Shown piece after piece: positions 25,401 through 35,399 of a stretch of 64,000 bases of DNA. The notes under the pieces are model-generated. The model did not search any database. It was not told where the DNA came from and worked only from the letters and a program-made list of their open reading frames with translations. Both the position numbers and the translations under genes were made by a program. The DNA lies in contig CM054057.1 of NCBI GenBank assembly GCA_028641055.1, positions 574,988,610 to 575,052,609 of the forward strand. Reading direction: 5' to 3'. This DNA is from Alopecurus myosuroides. Its lineage: Eukaryota; Streptophyta; Magnoliopsida; Poales; Poaceae. How positions within the stretch are numbered: the stretch's first letter is position 1; every line of letters starts with the position of its first letter.

Positions 25401-27900
25401 AATGATGGTGCGAATCCCTTAAGCTTATTTTACTGTAGGCTAATATGAAAGTAGATCTGCTGGATTCTAGGACAGATTAATTTACTGTACCTCATAAAAA
25501 TTTATTCTTCTTTTGATCCTAATTGAATTTTTTTCTATATTAAATGATTTCAGCTTCTCTTTTCGAAGATACATTTTCCGCTGAAAATTGTAGAAGTCCT
25601 AACAGTATAGTTTGTGTTGTCTCTTCAGATAAAGGCAACTTCCCTAGCATTCGACGAGTGGTAGTTTCAGGATGTTTAAATTGACTCGGCTAATTTGAAC
25701 TTCATTAAAGATATCCATTTGAATTCTTGGACTAGAGTTGTACGCTGTATTCCAAAGAAATTCACATTGAAATTCATGTATATGTTCTACATTTAATATC
25801 TTGGATAGTTATGCTCCTCACACTCCAAAATATATTTTGAAGAAAATGCAAAGTGTCATTCAAGTGTTCTAGCAAACCTACCTATAGTATCATAGACTCA
25901 TAGGATTAGAGATCCGTGTTGCTCATGGAGATCAGACTGGCTAGGTAGTAACTACTATCCAGTTACATTTTTTTTATTCTTTAGTCTTTTTTTTCATGTC
26001 TTCATTCTTTTGGATAGATGTGTACGCTGAAAGGCAGTAGGTATCAGTTCACTGCATATTTTCCAACAATGAGTAAAGGTTTCCTTTTTGTTTGATTCTA
26101 CACCCTTGTTTCCGAACCAAGCAAATAAGAAAATGATAGTACCCATAAGATTTCACTTTAGTCAATATCTTGCACACTTAATTATATCATGGGTACATAG
26201 GAAGAAATCAAGCATTGTAATGTCAAAAAAAAACTCTAAACTATTGGGTAGAGCTTTCAGGGCATTAATACTGAAAATATGATGCTATTTTGCTGGCGCA
26301 GGTACAACAGAATGCCTAAAACGACCAAGGGTGCTCTTGTTGGAATTGTTTTGCAAGAAACTTGCTTGGAACACAATTGTGGATGATGCGAGAACACATA
26401 TGCAACACTGGGATGCGGATGGTCAACTAAAAGTGGATAAAAATGTGAACTTAGACTTACAGGATAGCGCATTTTGTTTTCTTCTTCCGATTGATGACTC
26501 CTATATATTGCAGTTCTATTGTGGAAATAACCCTAGGTAGAACTGTCAAAATTTTGTGTAATCTCTTGCCAACAATGAGAACATGGGGGATAGTTTTCGT
26601 AATCGCCATTGTATTTAATGAGCAATGTTTCAGATCTTGGAGTCTCCAATAGACCACCCGAATCATCGAAACCTTGTCAGTTGTGCTGTTATGGATTTGG
26701 TTTAGTAAATTTGTTCAGTGCCTGCTCAACTCAGACTACCGTGATTTTGTTGACCAGAGATCTATGACATCTGGTAAAAAAATAACTTTTAACTCTTTAA
26801 AAGTTTTCTCATCTTAGGAACTGTAGCATGCATTCTTGCATACTACCAGAGGTACAATAAAGGTGAAAAATAATCTCAATTGGTTCCTTTTGGTTTATTG
26901 AGCACATTTGCAGCACGATCATGGTAAAGAGTATGTGCTTATTGAATAGTCTACCACGCCTCTATATGAGTAAAAGAATTTCAGTTACTTATGGGCCGTT
27001 AGCACATTTTGTGTAGCTGCCCGATAGGGTGGCCTCTCTATCCCAAAGCTCAAAAGTGGTTTTTGATGGTAGAAGTCGAATCATTTTATTGTTGTTTTGT
27101 GTCCTTTTCATAGTACTAACCTATGGATCAGTATTTCTAATTTCTACCCTCAATCTGGAACTTATATTTAGTAAGAATATTTTATTAACAAATATTTATT
27201 TTAAAAATGAATTAATATTGGACCGATATTGGATTGAAGCAAAACATAGCTCTGTAGTAATAAGCAATCCATTTATTACAAAGGGAAGCCATTGACTCAA
27301 ATTTACCGCCAGTTTGTCCGTAAGGGTGCTCGATAATGGAAATCATGGCGGCTTTTTATGGAGAACAAAATTGGCATTATTGCGGTATTCACGCTATATC
27401 GATTTGCTTATTTTTCTTCGATATTTTTCATTTGCAAATACATCATTCAAGTTTCTTCCAAATAATTACATTCAACGTATATGGGCATTGCAAATGATGC
27501 TAGGTTACTAATTATAGTACCGATGCAAACCATCAAAAGCAATAAGAAGGTACGACTACATCTCTAAAAATTTCAACAAGTTTCGGCTCTCATTGATGCT
27601 CCTGGAGCCAAAACCAGCATGAAACAACATCTATGGGCACTAAAATGAGATAAAACCTTTTTCTCAGGCCCGATTCTGTCACCCGCACAATTACAAGACT
27701 AAGAATGAGCACAAGCAGAGGACAGCGAAACCTTTCCAATTGTCCTTGGGAGTCCAAAAATTATATATGGAGGCGGTTCAAAGCAATGACCGTTGTATAG
27801 AAAACATCCGGCTATAAATTATTGGGTTACCGATACTTACAATTAGTAACAGCATGGTTAGTAAATCTAGCAAATCACATACATGCAAATCACATAAATA
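25401..27900. other. AT-rich stretch, no gene recognised
   Basis: Several short open frames exist (for example 26331-26540 and 27029-27295, +), none with a recognisable domain or supporting codon bias. A splice-acceptor-like GCAG/GT at about 26300 precedes the first. I can say no more about it. Confidence 0.4.
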
Positions 27901-28454
27901 TTATGGCTACAGTACAGTCTTGTTTCGGATGCAACGGGTGTCGGTGATGGAACGGGTTAGATTGATAGGTCCATTTAGATCATCTGAATGTATGTCAGAG
28001 TGATAGTTAATCAATTGGGATCATGGATTTTTAGTCAAAACATTTACATGTTCTGCTATCATGACCATCAGATTATGTTTTGTACCGGTCTGCTTCTGAA
28101 CCTATATTCCCCTACAACGCATGTATCGACATTAAATAGAAATGAAACTTATAGGTTAAATTTTGGCATGGATTTTCCACTTGTGCCATTGGTGGAACGG
28201 GTTAGGTTGGATCATGCTGGCGGCGGAACATGAACACATGACAATAAGAGCAAAGAAAAACGTGGCATGTAGGAAACCGTGTCAGTGGAAGAATCATGAT
28301 CGTGGGCACATCGGTAGGAGCCGCCGGAATCCTAATGGGAAGCCTCCGTAATATCGAGAGAACGCATAGATGGTAAAGGCTTCAACATAAAACTTATGGC
28401 TAAAATACAGTCTCGCCTCCGACATTTGCGCCAGTGGCGCAACGGGTCATCTAG
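27901..28454 (+). mobile_element. Helitron-type 3' terminus with two related upstream copies
   Basis: At 28426-28442 TTGCGCC-AGT-GGCGCAA forms a perfect 7-bp stem with a 3-base loop; CGGGTCAT then CTAG follow at 28443-28454 and the next base is T. A hairpin about 10 bases before CTRR, inserted before T, is the Helitron signature. Related sequences end at 27960 (GGAACGGGTTAG) and 28205 (ATTGGTGGAACGGGTTAG). The first also shares the upstream TTATGGCTAnAnTACAGTCT block with the true end. The 5' (TC) terminus is not identified, so how much of the upstream 10 kb belongs to the element is unknown. Confidence 0.55.
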
Positions 28455-28651
28455 TCTCCCATAAAACAAGAAAGGAAAAGTGGAGCTAGCGCTAACAAGT
28501 CAAAACAGCTGAGCTTCCCGTGCATCATACACGTATGACACTGATACTGTCAAGCAGCCCTGCCGGCCAATTAAAATCAGAAGCATGTTTTCCTCGTGGG
28601 TCTATATAGGCAACCGTGTTACGACAATTGTTAGGCCACGTACGGAGTACG
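28455..28651. other. Former upstream region of the small host gene, split by the Copia insertion
   Basis: About 200 bp between the Helitron-type end and the Copia insertion. Before the insertion it would have continued directly into 33856, roughly 290 bp before the ATG of the small gene. The only visible motifs are ACGT-core palindromes (CCACGTACGG at 28637-28646). Confidence 0.4.
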
Positions 28652-28780
28652 TAAACGAATAGTGTTTGGCTGTCCCGGTGTGCCTCACCGGGTAGGATTG
28701 ACTTTATTATATAGGGTACAAAAGAGGTACAATACGAGTCCTGGACGGATACGTATACACGTCCGTATACTCTTCTAACA
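28652..28780 (-). repeat. 3' LTR of the Copia element (129 bp)
   Basis: One mismatch to the 5' LTR (C at 28772, A at 33842). It is followed inward by the purine-rich tract (28781-28795, minus strand GAGATTGAGGGAGTG) that primes plus-strand synthesis. Confidence 0.93.
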
Positions 28781-29173
28781 CACTCCCTCAATCTCAACTG
28801 ATAACACGTTGAGATTGCGTTTACAATGATCATATAACGGTAAAGAAAGAGGTTTAGTGAAAATGTCAGCTACTTGATCTTTGGACGAGATAAACCGAAT
28901 CTGCAATTGCTTCTGACTGACTCGCTCGCGAACAAAGTGAAAATCCACTTCAATGTGCTTGGTTCGTGCATGAAAGACTGGGTTAGACGACAGATATGTT
29001 GCACCAATGTTGTCACACCATAACACTGGAGGCTGAGTTTGAGTAACACCGAGCTCATGCAACAAAGACTGCACCCAGACAAGCTCTGCTGTAGCATTGG
29101 CGAGAGCTTTGTACTCAGATTCTGTGCTAGATCTAGATACTGTGGATTGTTTTCGAGCACTCCAGGCGATCAA
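28775..29173 (-). pseudogene. pol: C-terminal RNase H fragment of the Copia polyprotein
   Basis: After the C-run frameshift, RNase H resumes in another frame with ISWSARKQ-like start ([20 protein letters not shown]), a DNIGA motif, [11 protein letters not shown] and DIFTKPLS, all standard for the end of Copia pol. The reading frame ends 16-18 bp before the purine-rich tract. It would join the preceding frame but for the number of Cs at 29198-29212. Confidence 0.88.
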
Positions 29174-31356
29174 ATTACCACCATAAAATATAGCATACCC
29201 CCCCCCCCCCCCGTGGATCGTCTGTCATCCATATTGCCAGCCCAATCAGCATCGGAAAAGGCTGAGAGCAAGGTGGAAGTAGATGACCTAAACTGAAGGC
29301 CACTGTCAATAGTAAACCGTACATATCTGAGTATGCGCTTAACAGCTGTCCAATGGGAAGTACGAGGTGCATGAAGATACTGGCATACCTTGTTGACAAC
29401 AAACGACAGATCAGGACGAGTGACAGTTAGGTACTGGAGACCACCAACAATACTACGATACTGAGTTGCCTCATCAGAAGAGAGAGCATCACCATCAGTG
29501 CTGCACAGACGCTCAGAAGGTGACATGGGAGTAGTGACGGGACTACACTTAAGCAAACCAGCACGAGCAAGCAACTCAAGAGCATACTTGCGCTGTCGAA
29601 GAACCAATCTGCCTGCAGATGGTGAGGAGACCTCAATTCCCAAGAAGTAATGAAGAACACCAAGATCCTTGACAGAGAATTCGGACCGGAGCTCATGAAT
29701 TAACTTGGGAATAGCTGAGGGAAGTGAACTGAGCACAATAATATCATCAACATATACCAGCAAGTACATAGTCAAATCGGAACGCTGAAGGATGAATAAC
29801 GATGTGTCAGCAACAGAGGGAGAAAACCCCAATGAACCAAGGACAGAACTGAGGCGAGCATGCCAGTCTCGAGGTGCCTGTTTCAGACCATATAGGGACT
29901 TGACAAGCTGACAGTAGTGACCAGGATGAGCAGAATCAGTAAAGCCCGGAGGTTGCCGCATATATACCTGCTCATCGAGAAAACCATTGAGGAAGGCATT
30001 TTGAATATCTAACTGCCGAAGAGACCACCCATGTGAGAGAGCCATGGAGAGCAATAGACGAACCGTGGCTGGTTTAACCACAGGACTGAACGCCTCATCA
30101 TAATCGAGACCGAAACGTTGCTTGAAACCCTTAGCGACAAGACGCGCTTTGTACCGCTCAATGGTTCCATCAGCACGTAATTTAACTTTGAAAATCCAAC
30201 GAGAGTCAATTAAATTAACACCAGGAACAGGAGGTACCAATTTCCACGTACCATTGGACTGAAGTGCAGAGAACTCATCCTCCATAGCAGCCCTCCAGTG
30301 GGGAATACGAAGCGCCTCCTGATAATCTCGTGGTTCAGCTGTACATTTTGATGCTGTATAGGCCGCTAGAATACTAGTCCAAGCCACTGTACCATCTTTG
30401 CGATCTCTGGGCTTGCGAATACCTCGGGACAGGCGTATAACCGGGCGAGACAGCACTGGTAGCTGACGAAGCGGAGACGGAGACATACGCAGCTCAGGGG
30501 ATACAGTAGTACTGGCAGGTGATGAGTGCTCCGCTGTCCCTGTCGGAGAACCGAACGTGGGCGTACCAGGTGCGGGCGACGAGGACCGAGACGGGGCAGG
30601 CTCGTCCTCCCAGGAAGCTGTCGCACGCGCGGGAGCAGGCGGTGACACCGGCACGGATTCGTCCAACGGCTCAGCAGCCAAGGGAGCAGGCGGGTCGGCC
30701 AACGGCACAGCAGCCAAGGGAGCAGGCGGGTCGGGGCGGTGGGGAGCATGCACGACGACAGGTTGAGCAGGAGCCGGTACGGCCACAGTGACAGGGGCAG
30801 TTCCAGGCGCTGACTCCGAGGCAGGAGATTCCTGTGTATCCGAATCATCAGCAAGCAATTCCAGGCGCGCTCCACGGCCGGTACCTGCACCATGATTAGC
30901 AAGCAAAAACGGTGCATTTGCAGTATCCATAAAGTGGTCAGCTGATAATAAAGTGGACTCGGTGAGAGGGGATGACGTGGAATTATTGGGCATGTTTGCA
31001 AACGGAAACACATGCTCATCGAAGATGACATCCCTAGAGATATAGACTCGATTTGAGGGGACATGTAGGCATTTGTAACCTTTATGTAAGGAACTATATC
31101 CAAGGAAGACACATTTTTTAGATCTAAACTCGAGTTTGTGATTGTTATAAGACCGTAAATGAGGCCAACAAGCACAACCAAAAACCTTGAAAAAGGTATA
31201 ATCCGGAGATTCATGAAGTAATTCCTCAAGAGGAGTGGACATATCAATGGTACGACTAGGAAGCCTATTAATGAGAAACAGGCAGTGGAAACGCATCACT
31301 CCAATAACATAGAGGAACAGATGCATGAGCAAGCAAAGTGAGACCAGTCTCAACAA
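29170..31356 (-). pseudogene. pol: Copia integrase C-terminal part, reverse transcriptase and RNase H (broken)
   Basis: A 728-codon open frame without its own start. It begins in the integrase C-terminal half (GCACWPHLR and [13 protein letters not shown]), continues through a long Pro/Ala-rich linker with a partly duplicated APLAA unit (+ strand 30655-30735), then a full reverse transcriptase with YVDDIIVLS (about 29745) and upstream [10 protein letters not shown] and [11 protein letters not shown] motifs. It enters RNase H and is destroyed at a run of 15 Cs (29198-29212) that encodes glycines after DRRST. The enzyme copies element RNA into DNA in cytoplasmic particles. As written the frame is cut just before the end of RNase H. 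Confidence 0.9.
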
Positions 31357-32253
31357 TGTGTCGGTGTTTCGTTCAGCAGTGCCATTTTGTTGATGAGTGT
31401 GTGGACACGATACACGATGAGATATGCCTAGATTATGAAAGAAGGGATGGAGTTTCTCATATTCTCCCCCCCCCCAATCAGTTTGAACATGGATGATTTT
31501 CTATCTAGCAGACGTTCAACATGTTTTTGAAATTGGAGGAACATCATACACATCATATTTGTGCTTGAGTAAATAGAGCCAAGTGAATCGACTATAACCA
31601 TCAACAAAACTCACATAGAAACGATGTCCACTAATAGATGTTTGAGCAGGACCCCACACATCAGAATAAATAATCTCCAAAGGAAACTTAATTACACGAG
31701 TAGACAAAGAGAAGGGTAATTGGTGACTTTTCCCTTGTTGACAAGCATCACACACTGCTTTATTTTTACTAGACTCTATGATGGAAGGTAACTCATGACT
31801 ATGAAGAACATGTTGAACTATTTGTAATGCTGGATGACCTAGGCGACTGTGCCACACATGACGTGACACCTTGACACTGATGAGTGCTTGCTTGATGACA
31901 GGGGATTTAATCTCGTAGAGACCTCCACGGCAACGACCTCTAAGAATGGGTGCTCTCGTGTCCCGATCCTTAACAAAAAGATCATGAGGGTGGAGTTCAA
32001 TAAAAACATTATTGTCACGTGAAAGTTTACTCATGGACAAAAGATTGCGAGAGGCATGAGGGACATGAAGACATTGTGTAGAGCTAGCGTTCTAGACGAT
32101 GGAGTAGGAATAACAGCATGACCAACATTATGAATATGCATACCTGCTCCGTTTGCCGTGTGAACTTGATCATTGCCGTGGTAGGGTTCATGCGTAGTAA
32201 GTTTCTCCAAATCATGAGTGATGTGATGAGCCCGGAATCTGCACCACGCCGGG
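31357..32253 (-). pseudogene. pol: Copia protease and integrase N-terminal half, frameshifted
   Basis: The protease region (32253-32050) is split over at least two frames and its active-site triad is not clearly readable. A stretch open from 32040 to 31516 holds the gag-pre-integrase zinc-binding pattern (HSRLGH, then CDACQQGK) and the start of the integrase core with the first catalytic Asp in YSDVWGP. The frame is lost after about residue 160. A run of 10 Cs (31466-31475, + strand) lies in the broken segment and is a likely cause. The second Asp and the usual HTPQQNG-type motif lie across this break. Confidence 0.8.
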
Positions 32254-33624
32254 TCAACAACTTGTTGTCCACTGTGATGTCCATTGTGAGGAGTAGTTCA
32301 TAGCCATAGCAACTTGTCGCTCAGTATTACTCCCATCATTACCAATGCCCAGATAATTACGGTTGAATCGTTTGTAGCACTTTGCGGATGTATGACGTGG
32401 AATACCGCAAAGTTGACACACAAGGGTGCCTCGGCCAGTGCTGGTCCTCGGCTGTGAAGGATTGCTGGGCTTCGGTTGTGATGGAGGCTGGGCCGCAGGG
32501 CGGTACATGGGCCGCTGTCCGCCGCCGCGTGCAGCGCCATAGGCAGTACCGCTGGAGCTGGCCGCATGGGCCGCGGGGAAGTGGGCCGGTGATGCTGCTG
32601 CGCGGCGCGCAAGCATCCGCTGCTCAGTAGCTAGAATCTGTGAAAATAAATCATGAACTGGTATAGGTGTAGTACGGGCCGTAACCACACCGTGAAGAGA
32701 GTCATAATCTCCATCGAGGCCAGCAAGTATATATGAGATGAATTCTTCAGGACGTAGAGGCTGCCCAATGCTCGTGAGAGTGTCCGAAAGTGCCTTCATC
32801 TTGTGAAAGAAAACCGTGGCCGTCATGTTCTCCTTCTTCAATTCTGCCATCTGTTGACGAATACCAGTGGAACGTGCGATGAAGGTGGAAGCAAAAGCAC
32901 CACTTAGGGTTTCCCACGCTTCTCGTGCGGTAGCCGCAAACATCACCATCCCAACTACATCAGGCATCATGGAGGAGACAAACGCAGAAAGCACAACTTG
33001 ATCTTGTTGAACCCAGTGATGATATGTAGGATTTGGCTGGGTAACCATGGAACCTCCATGGTTTGCAACAATCTGAGCATTAGGGCATGGAATTGATCCA
33101 TCTACGTACCCCATAAGAAGCTGACTGCGGAGAAGAGGACCAACTTGAGCTCTCCAAACAAGATAATTGTCGCTAGTCAGCTTGATGGTAATTGAGGGTC
33201 CAATGTTGATGACACCACCGGGAATCATGTGGCCTCCGGGGATCATATGATTATAGAACTGGCCACCATGGTTGTAGACCGGGCCAAACATGGCCGAACC
33301 AGGATTTTGTTCGACGGGAAAATCCATCGCAGACATGGCAGGCATCGGTGCTCGTGGAGGCGTAGAATACGCCATCATCGGTAGCGTGCCATACGGTGCC
33401 ATGGTGGAGTAGAGTTGCGCCGTCGTGGTGGAGTAGAGGGGCGCCGAAGCCGTCGCGGTGGTGGTCACCGTCGGAGGCGGGGTTGCAAAAGCTGGGGCCA
33501 ACGCGCCGGATACTGCTGGTGTCGTGAAACCTGAAGGGATCGGTGGCGATGTAGTACTCATTGCGGCCGATGCAGAGGCCATCGCGGCCATCGTGGCGGC
33601 AGAAGAAGCCGGCTCGGTAGCCAT
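32254..33624 (-). CDS. gag: Copia Gag polyprotein part
   Basis: 456 residues from an ATG at 33624, about 80 bp inside the primer-binding site. An Ala/Thr/Pro-rich N-terminus of about 130 residues leads into a Copia-type gag domain (about 145-290, with LVWRAQVGPLLRSQ and a downstream QQMAELKK segment). A basic, Gln/Pro-rich linker and a CCHC zinc knuckle (CQLCGIPRHTSAKC, near 403-416) follow. Gag forms the cytoplasmic particle and binds the element RNA. The frame is open, but it stops about 40 residues after the knuckle where protease should follow, so a frameshift or nonsense change has separated it from pol. Confidence 0.9.
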   Translation of the reverse strand: MATEPASSAATMAAMASASAAMSTTSPPIPSGFTTPAVSGALAPAFATPPPTVTTTATASAPLYSTTTAQLYSTMAPYGTLPMMAYSTPPRAPMPAMSAMDFPVEQNPGSAMFGPVYNHGGQFYNHMIPGGHMIPGGVINIGPSITIKLTSDNYLVWRAQVGPLLRSQLLMGYVDGSIPCPNAQIVANHGGSMVTQPNPTYHHWVQQDQVVLSAFVSSMMPDVVGMVMFAATAREAWETLSGAFASTFIARSTGIRQQMAELKKENMTATVFFHKMKALSDTLTSIGQPLRPEEFISYILAGLDGDYDSLHGVVTARTTPIPVHDLFSQILATEQRMLARRAAASPAHFPAAHAASSSGTAYGAARGGGQRPMYRPAAQPPSQPKPSNPSQPRTSTGRGTLVCQLCGIPRHTSAKCYKRFNRNYLGIGNDGSNTERQVAMAMNYSSQWTSQWTTSC

Positions 33625-33700
33625 CGACGAAAGCGATCTAGCTAGATCGATCGATCGGTTACGATACAGAGATACGGGGCGGAAGCTTTTGGGTGAGGTC

Positions 33701-33715
33701 GAGGCTCTGATACCA
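33701..33715 (-). other. Primer-binding site of the Copia element
   Basis: On the minus strand TGGTATCAGAGCCTC, the standard plant initiator tRNA-Met complement. Confidence 0.92.
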
Positions 33716-33721
33716 TAAACA

Positions 33722-33850
33722 TAAACGAATAGTGTTTGGCTGTCCCGGTGTGCCTCACCGGGTAGGATTGACTTTATTATATAGGGTACAAAAGAGGTAC
33801 AATACGAGTCCTGGACGGATACGTATACACGTCCGTATACTATTCTAACA
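33722..33850 (-). repeat. 5' LTR of the Copia element (129 bp)
   Basis: It begins (minus strand) TGTTAGAATAG at 33850 and ends GTTTA at 33722. Six bases separate it from the primer-binding site. Confidence 0.93.
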
Positions 33851-33989
33851 GTACGTCCGTGTGCCTACGTGCATATGTGGAGGGCGAAGCAATGTGTGGG
33901 TGTGGTTGCTTTGGCCGCAGAGCGAAAGCGACTGACATGAAAAGGATAGCCCAGCTACCTAGAATCTCCATGGACCTCGCCGCGCCTGC

Positions 33990-33998
33990 TTATATAAA
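33990..33998 (+). promoter_or_regulatory. TATA box of the small host gene
   Basis: TTATATAAA lies 145-153 bp upstream of the ATG at 34143, in a GC-rich region. The following 115 bp hold no upstream ATG, as expected for a leader. Confidence 0.6.
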
Positions 33999-34142
33999 GA
34001 AACCTCTGCCCCCACGGTCCACCACCACCGCAAGAAAAGCGCCACCCGCAGGTCAATCGAAATCCCCACCCGCCAATCGATCGAGCAATCTTTTGCCAGT
34101 GATCACTGGTCAGACGAGGTAGGCGCGCGCCGTCGCGTATCC

Positions 34143-34388
34143 ATGGCCTCCGCCGCGAGGTCCTGCGCCTTCTGCTCCTTCGCCACCGTCGACGAGGTGG
34201 CACCCACGGACACCCTACGCGTCCTACGCATGCAGCGCCTCCGACTCCGCCGAGCCGCGGCGGGATGCCTCGACCCCATCGCTGAGGAGGACGACTCCAA
34301 CGTCAACGACGACGTTCCAGCCGGCTCGCCCAGCGCATACAGCAGCAGTACCTCCCGAGCCGTCGACCTTGCCCAAAGACGTCGATAG
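34143..34388 (+). CDS. Small host gene, 81-aa protein of unknown function
   Basis: The ATG lies in a good plant context (TCCATGG) and is the first ATG after a TATA box at 33990. The product has a Cys-rich N-terminus (ARSCAFCSF), a basic middle (RMQRLRLRRAA), an acidic patch (EEDDSNVNDD), a Ser-rich tail and a basic end. The coding part is GC-rich in third positions, as in many grass genes. An AT-rich 3' region with TTTTCTGTAGC and TTGTAA-type motifs follows (34445-34500). I see no known domain. The Copia element sits about 290 bp upstream of the ATG and has displaced the distal promoter. A GAGGTAGG donor-like site at 34115-34122 leaves open a leader intron. Confidence 0.5.
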   Translation: MASAARSCAFCSFATVDEVAPTDTLRVLRMQRLRLRRAAAGCLDPIAEEDDSNVNDDVPAGSPSAYSSSTSRAVDLAQRRR

Positions 34389-34589
34389 GCTAGGGCGATT
34401 TATTATCTTGATCAAATAGACACAGCGATCAGCTAGCGAGCCCATTCTTTTCTGTAGCTCTTGTAATACGTATGCTACTTGTAAGTTGTACAGTAATTAG
34501 TTCGTGGGAGCTAATTAATTTTCTACGAATTGCAAAATACTGTCCGTCTTTCTGAAGAATCGTACGAGCTGCCACAAGGAATCGAACAA

Positions 34590-34710
34590 GCCATGCCAGT
34601 GAACACACATACTACTAATCTGTCGATGCCATGCCAGTGACTTGATCTGCCAAATTTGGATTCATGGTGAACACACATGCTACTAATCTGTCGATGTCAT
34701 GCCAGTGAAG
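34590..34710. repeat. Short direct repeat (~68-bp spacing)
   Basis: About 42 bp with TGAACACACAT and TACTAATCTGTCGATG is present at 34598-34640 and again at 34667-34708 with three or so changes. It lies in the 3' flank of the small gene. Confidence 0.7.
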
Positions 34711-34764
34711 ATCCGTCCTTGCTGTCGCTGACAGACAGTACTCATGCTCTTTCTTACCAGCAGC

Positions 34765-34940
34765 AATGCTAGACCTACGGGCAAAGAGCGTACGGGAGAG
34801 TCCTACAGACGTACGTGTGCAGGTCTGATTAGCCCCCACCTTTCACACGACCCAACTGAATTTCACTCAGACCCACTCCCTGAATTTCTCTTCTGATTCC
34901 GTAATCTTGATCCGTAAGATGAATCCGTAGGTCTAGCATT
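34765..34940. mobile_element. MITE with perfect 16-bp terminal inverted repeats
   Basis: AATGCTAGACCTACGG at 34765-34780 is the exact reverse complement of 34925-34940. The element is 176 bp and non-coding. A TCTTACCAG direct repeat occurs on both sides (about 34752 and 34946) and may be part of the duplication. Family unassigned; the size and termini suggest a Mutator-type MITE. Confidence 0.75.
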
Positions 34941-34955
34941 ACTCTTCTTACCAGT

Positions 34956-35134
34956 AATGCTACACTTACGAAAATCATCTACGGAGAGAACCTACGGAAT
35001 TACATGCCTGGTGTCAGGTGGTGGGACCGGTAACGAAATTCAGAGCCGGTGGTATTGGTAGCGAACGAATTGGCTGTGCACACGTAGGTCCGTAGACGTT
35101 TGTCCGTAGCCTTTGATTCCGTAGGTTTAGCATT
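34956..35134. mobile_element. Second, related MITE in tandem
   Basis: AATGCTACACTTACG on the left and, inverted, AATGCTAAACCTACGG on the right make an element of 179 bp of the same family as the preceding one, 15 bp away. TCTTACCAG and TCTTACAG precede and follow it. Confidence 0.7.
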
Positions 35135-35281
35135 TCCGCTTTCTTACAGTTCATGCGGAACATGTATTTTCGTCTTCACCAACGACGCCAACACATTCCG
35201 TTCCGTCTTTGGCCCTCTCTTCTACCTACTGGAAGAGGAGTCGAGACAAAATGGTGTGGCTGCAGCTCGTAAATAGTAGTA

Positions 35282-35388
35282 CTCCCTCCCTCCGATCCAT
35301 ATTAATAGGTGGTGACGTGGATGTATCTAGCAATAAAACATGTCTAAATACATCCACTTCAGCACCTATTAATATGGATCGGAGAGAG
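35282..35388. mobile_element. Stowaway MITE, 107 bp
   Basis: CTCCCTCCCTCCGATCC and its inverted counterpart (ending GGATCGGAGAGAG) are flanked by TA at 35280-35281 and 35389-35390. TA duplication and CTCCCTCC termini define Stowaway (Tc1/Mariner) MITEs. Confidence 0.9.
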
Positions 35389-35399
35389 TAGTTACAATT

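Larger units (their letters stand above)
28652..33850 (-). mobile_element. Full-length Ty1/Copia retrotransposon with 129-bp LTRs (Ale/Retrofit-like)
   Basis: Identical-length LTRs (28652-28780 and 33722-33850) differ at one base. The 5-bp target duplication GTACG flanks the element (28647-28651 and 33851-33855). On the minus strand a methionine-tRNA primer-binding site follows the 5' LTR and a purine-rich tract precedes the 3' LTR. Gag, integrase, reverse transcriptase and RNase H occur in Copia order (integrase before RT). The very short LTRs fit the Ale/Retrofit lineage. The polyprotein is interrupted by frameshifts, two at long C-runs. The outer terminus is TGTTAG, but the other LTR end reads GTTTA rather than the usual CA. 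Confidence 0.95.

Noticed and set aside
30519..30791. Plus-strand open frames at 30.5 kb
   Set aside because: They lie opposite the Pro/Ala-rich linker of the Copia polyprotein and reflect its GC-rich repeat.
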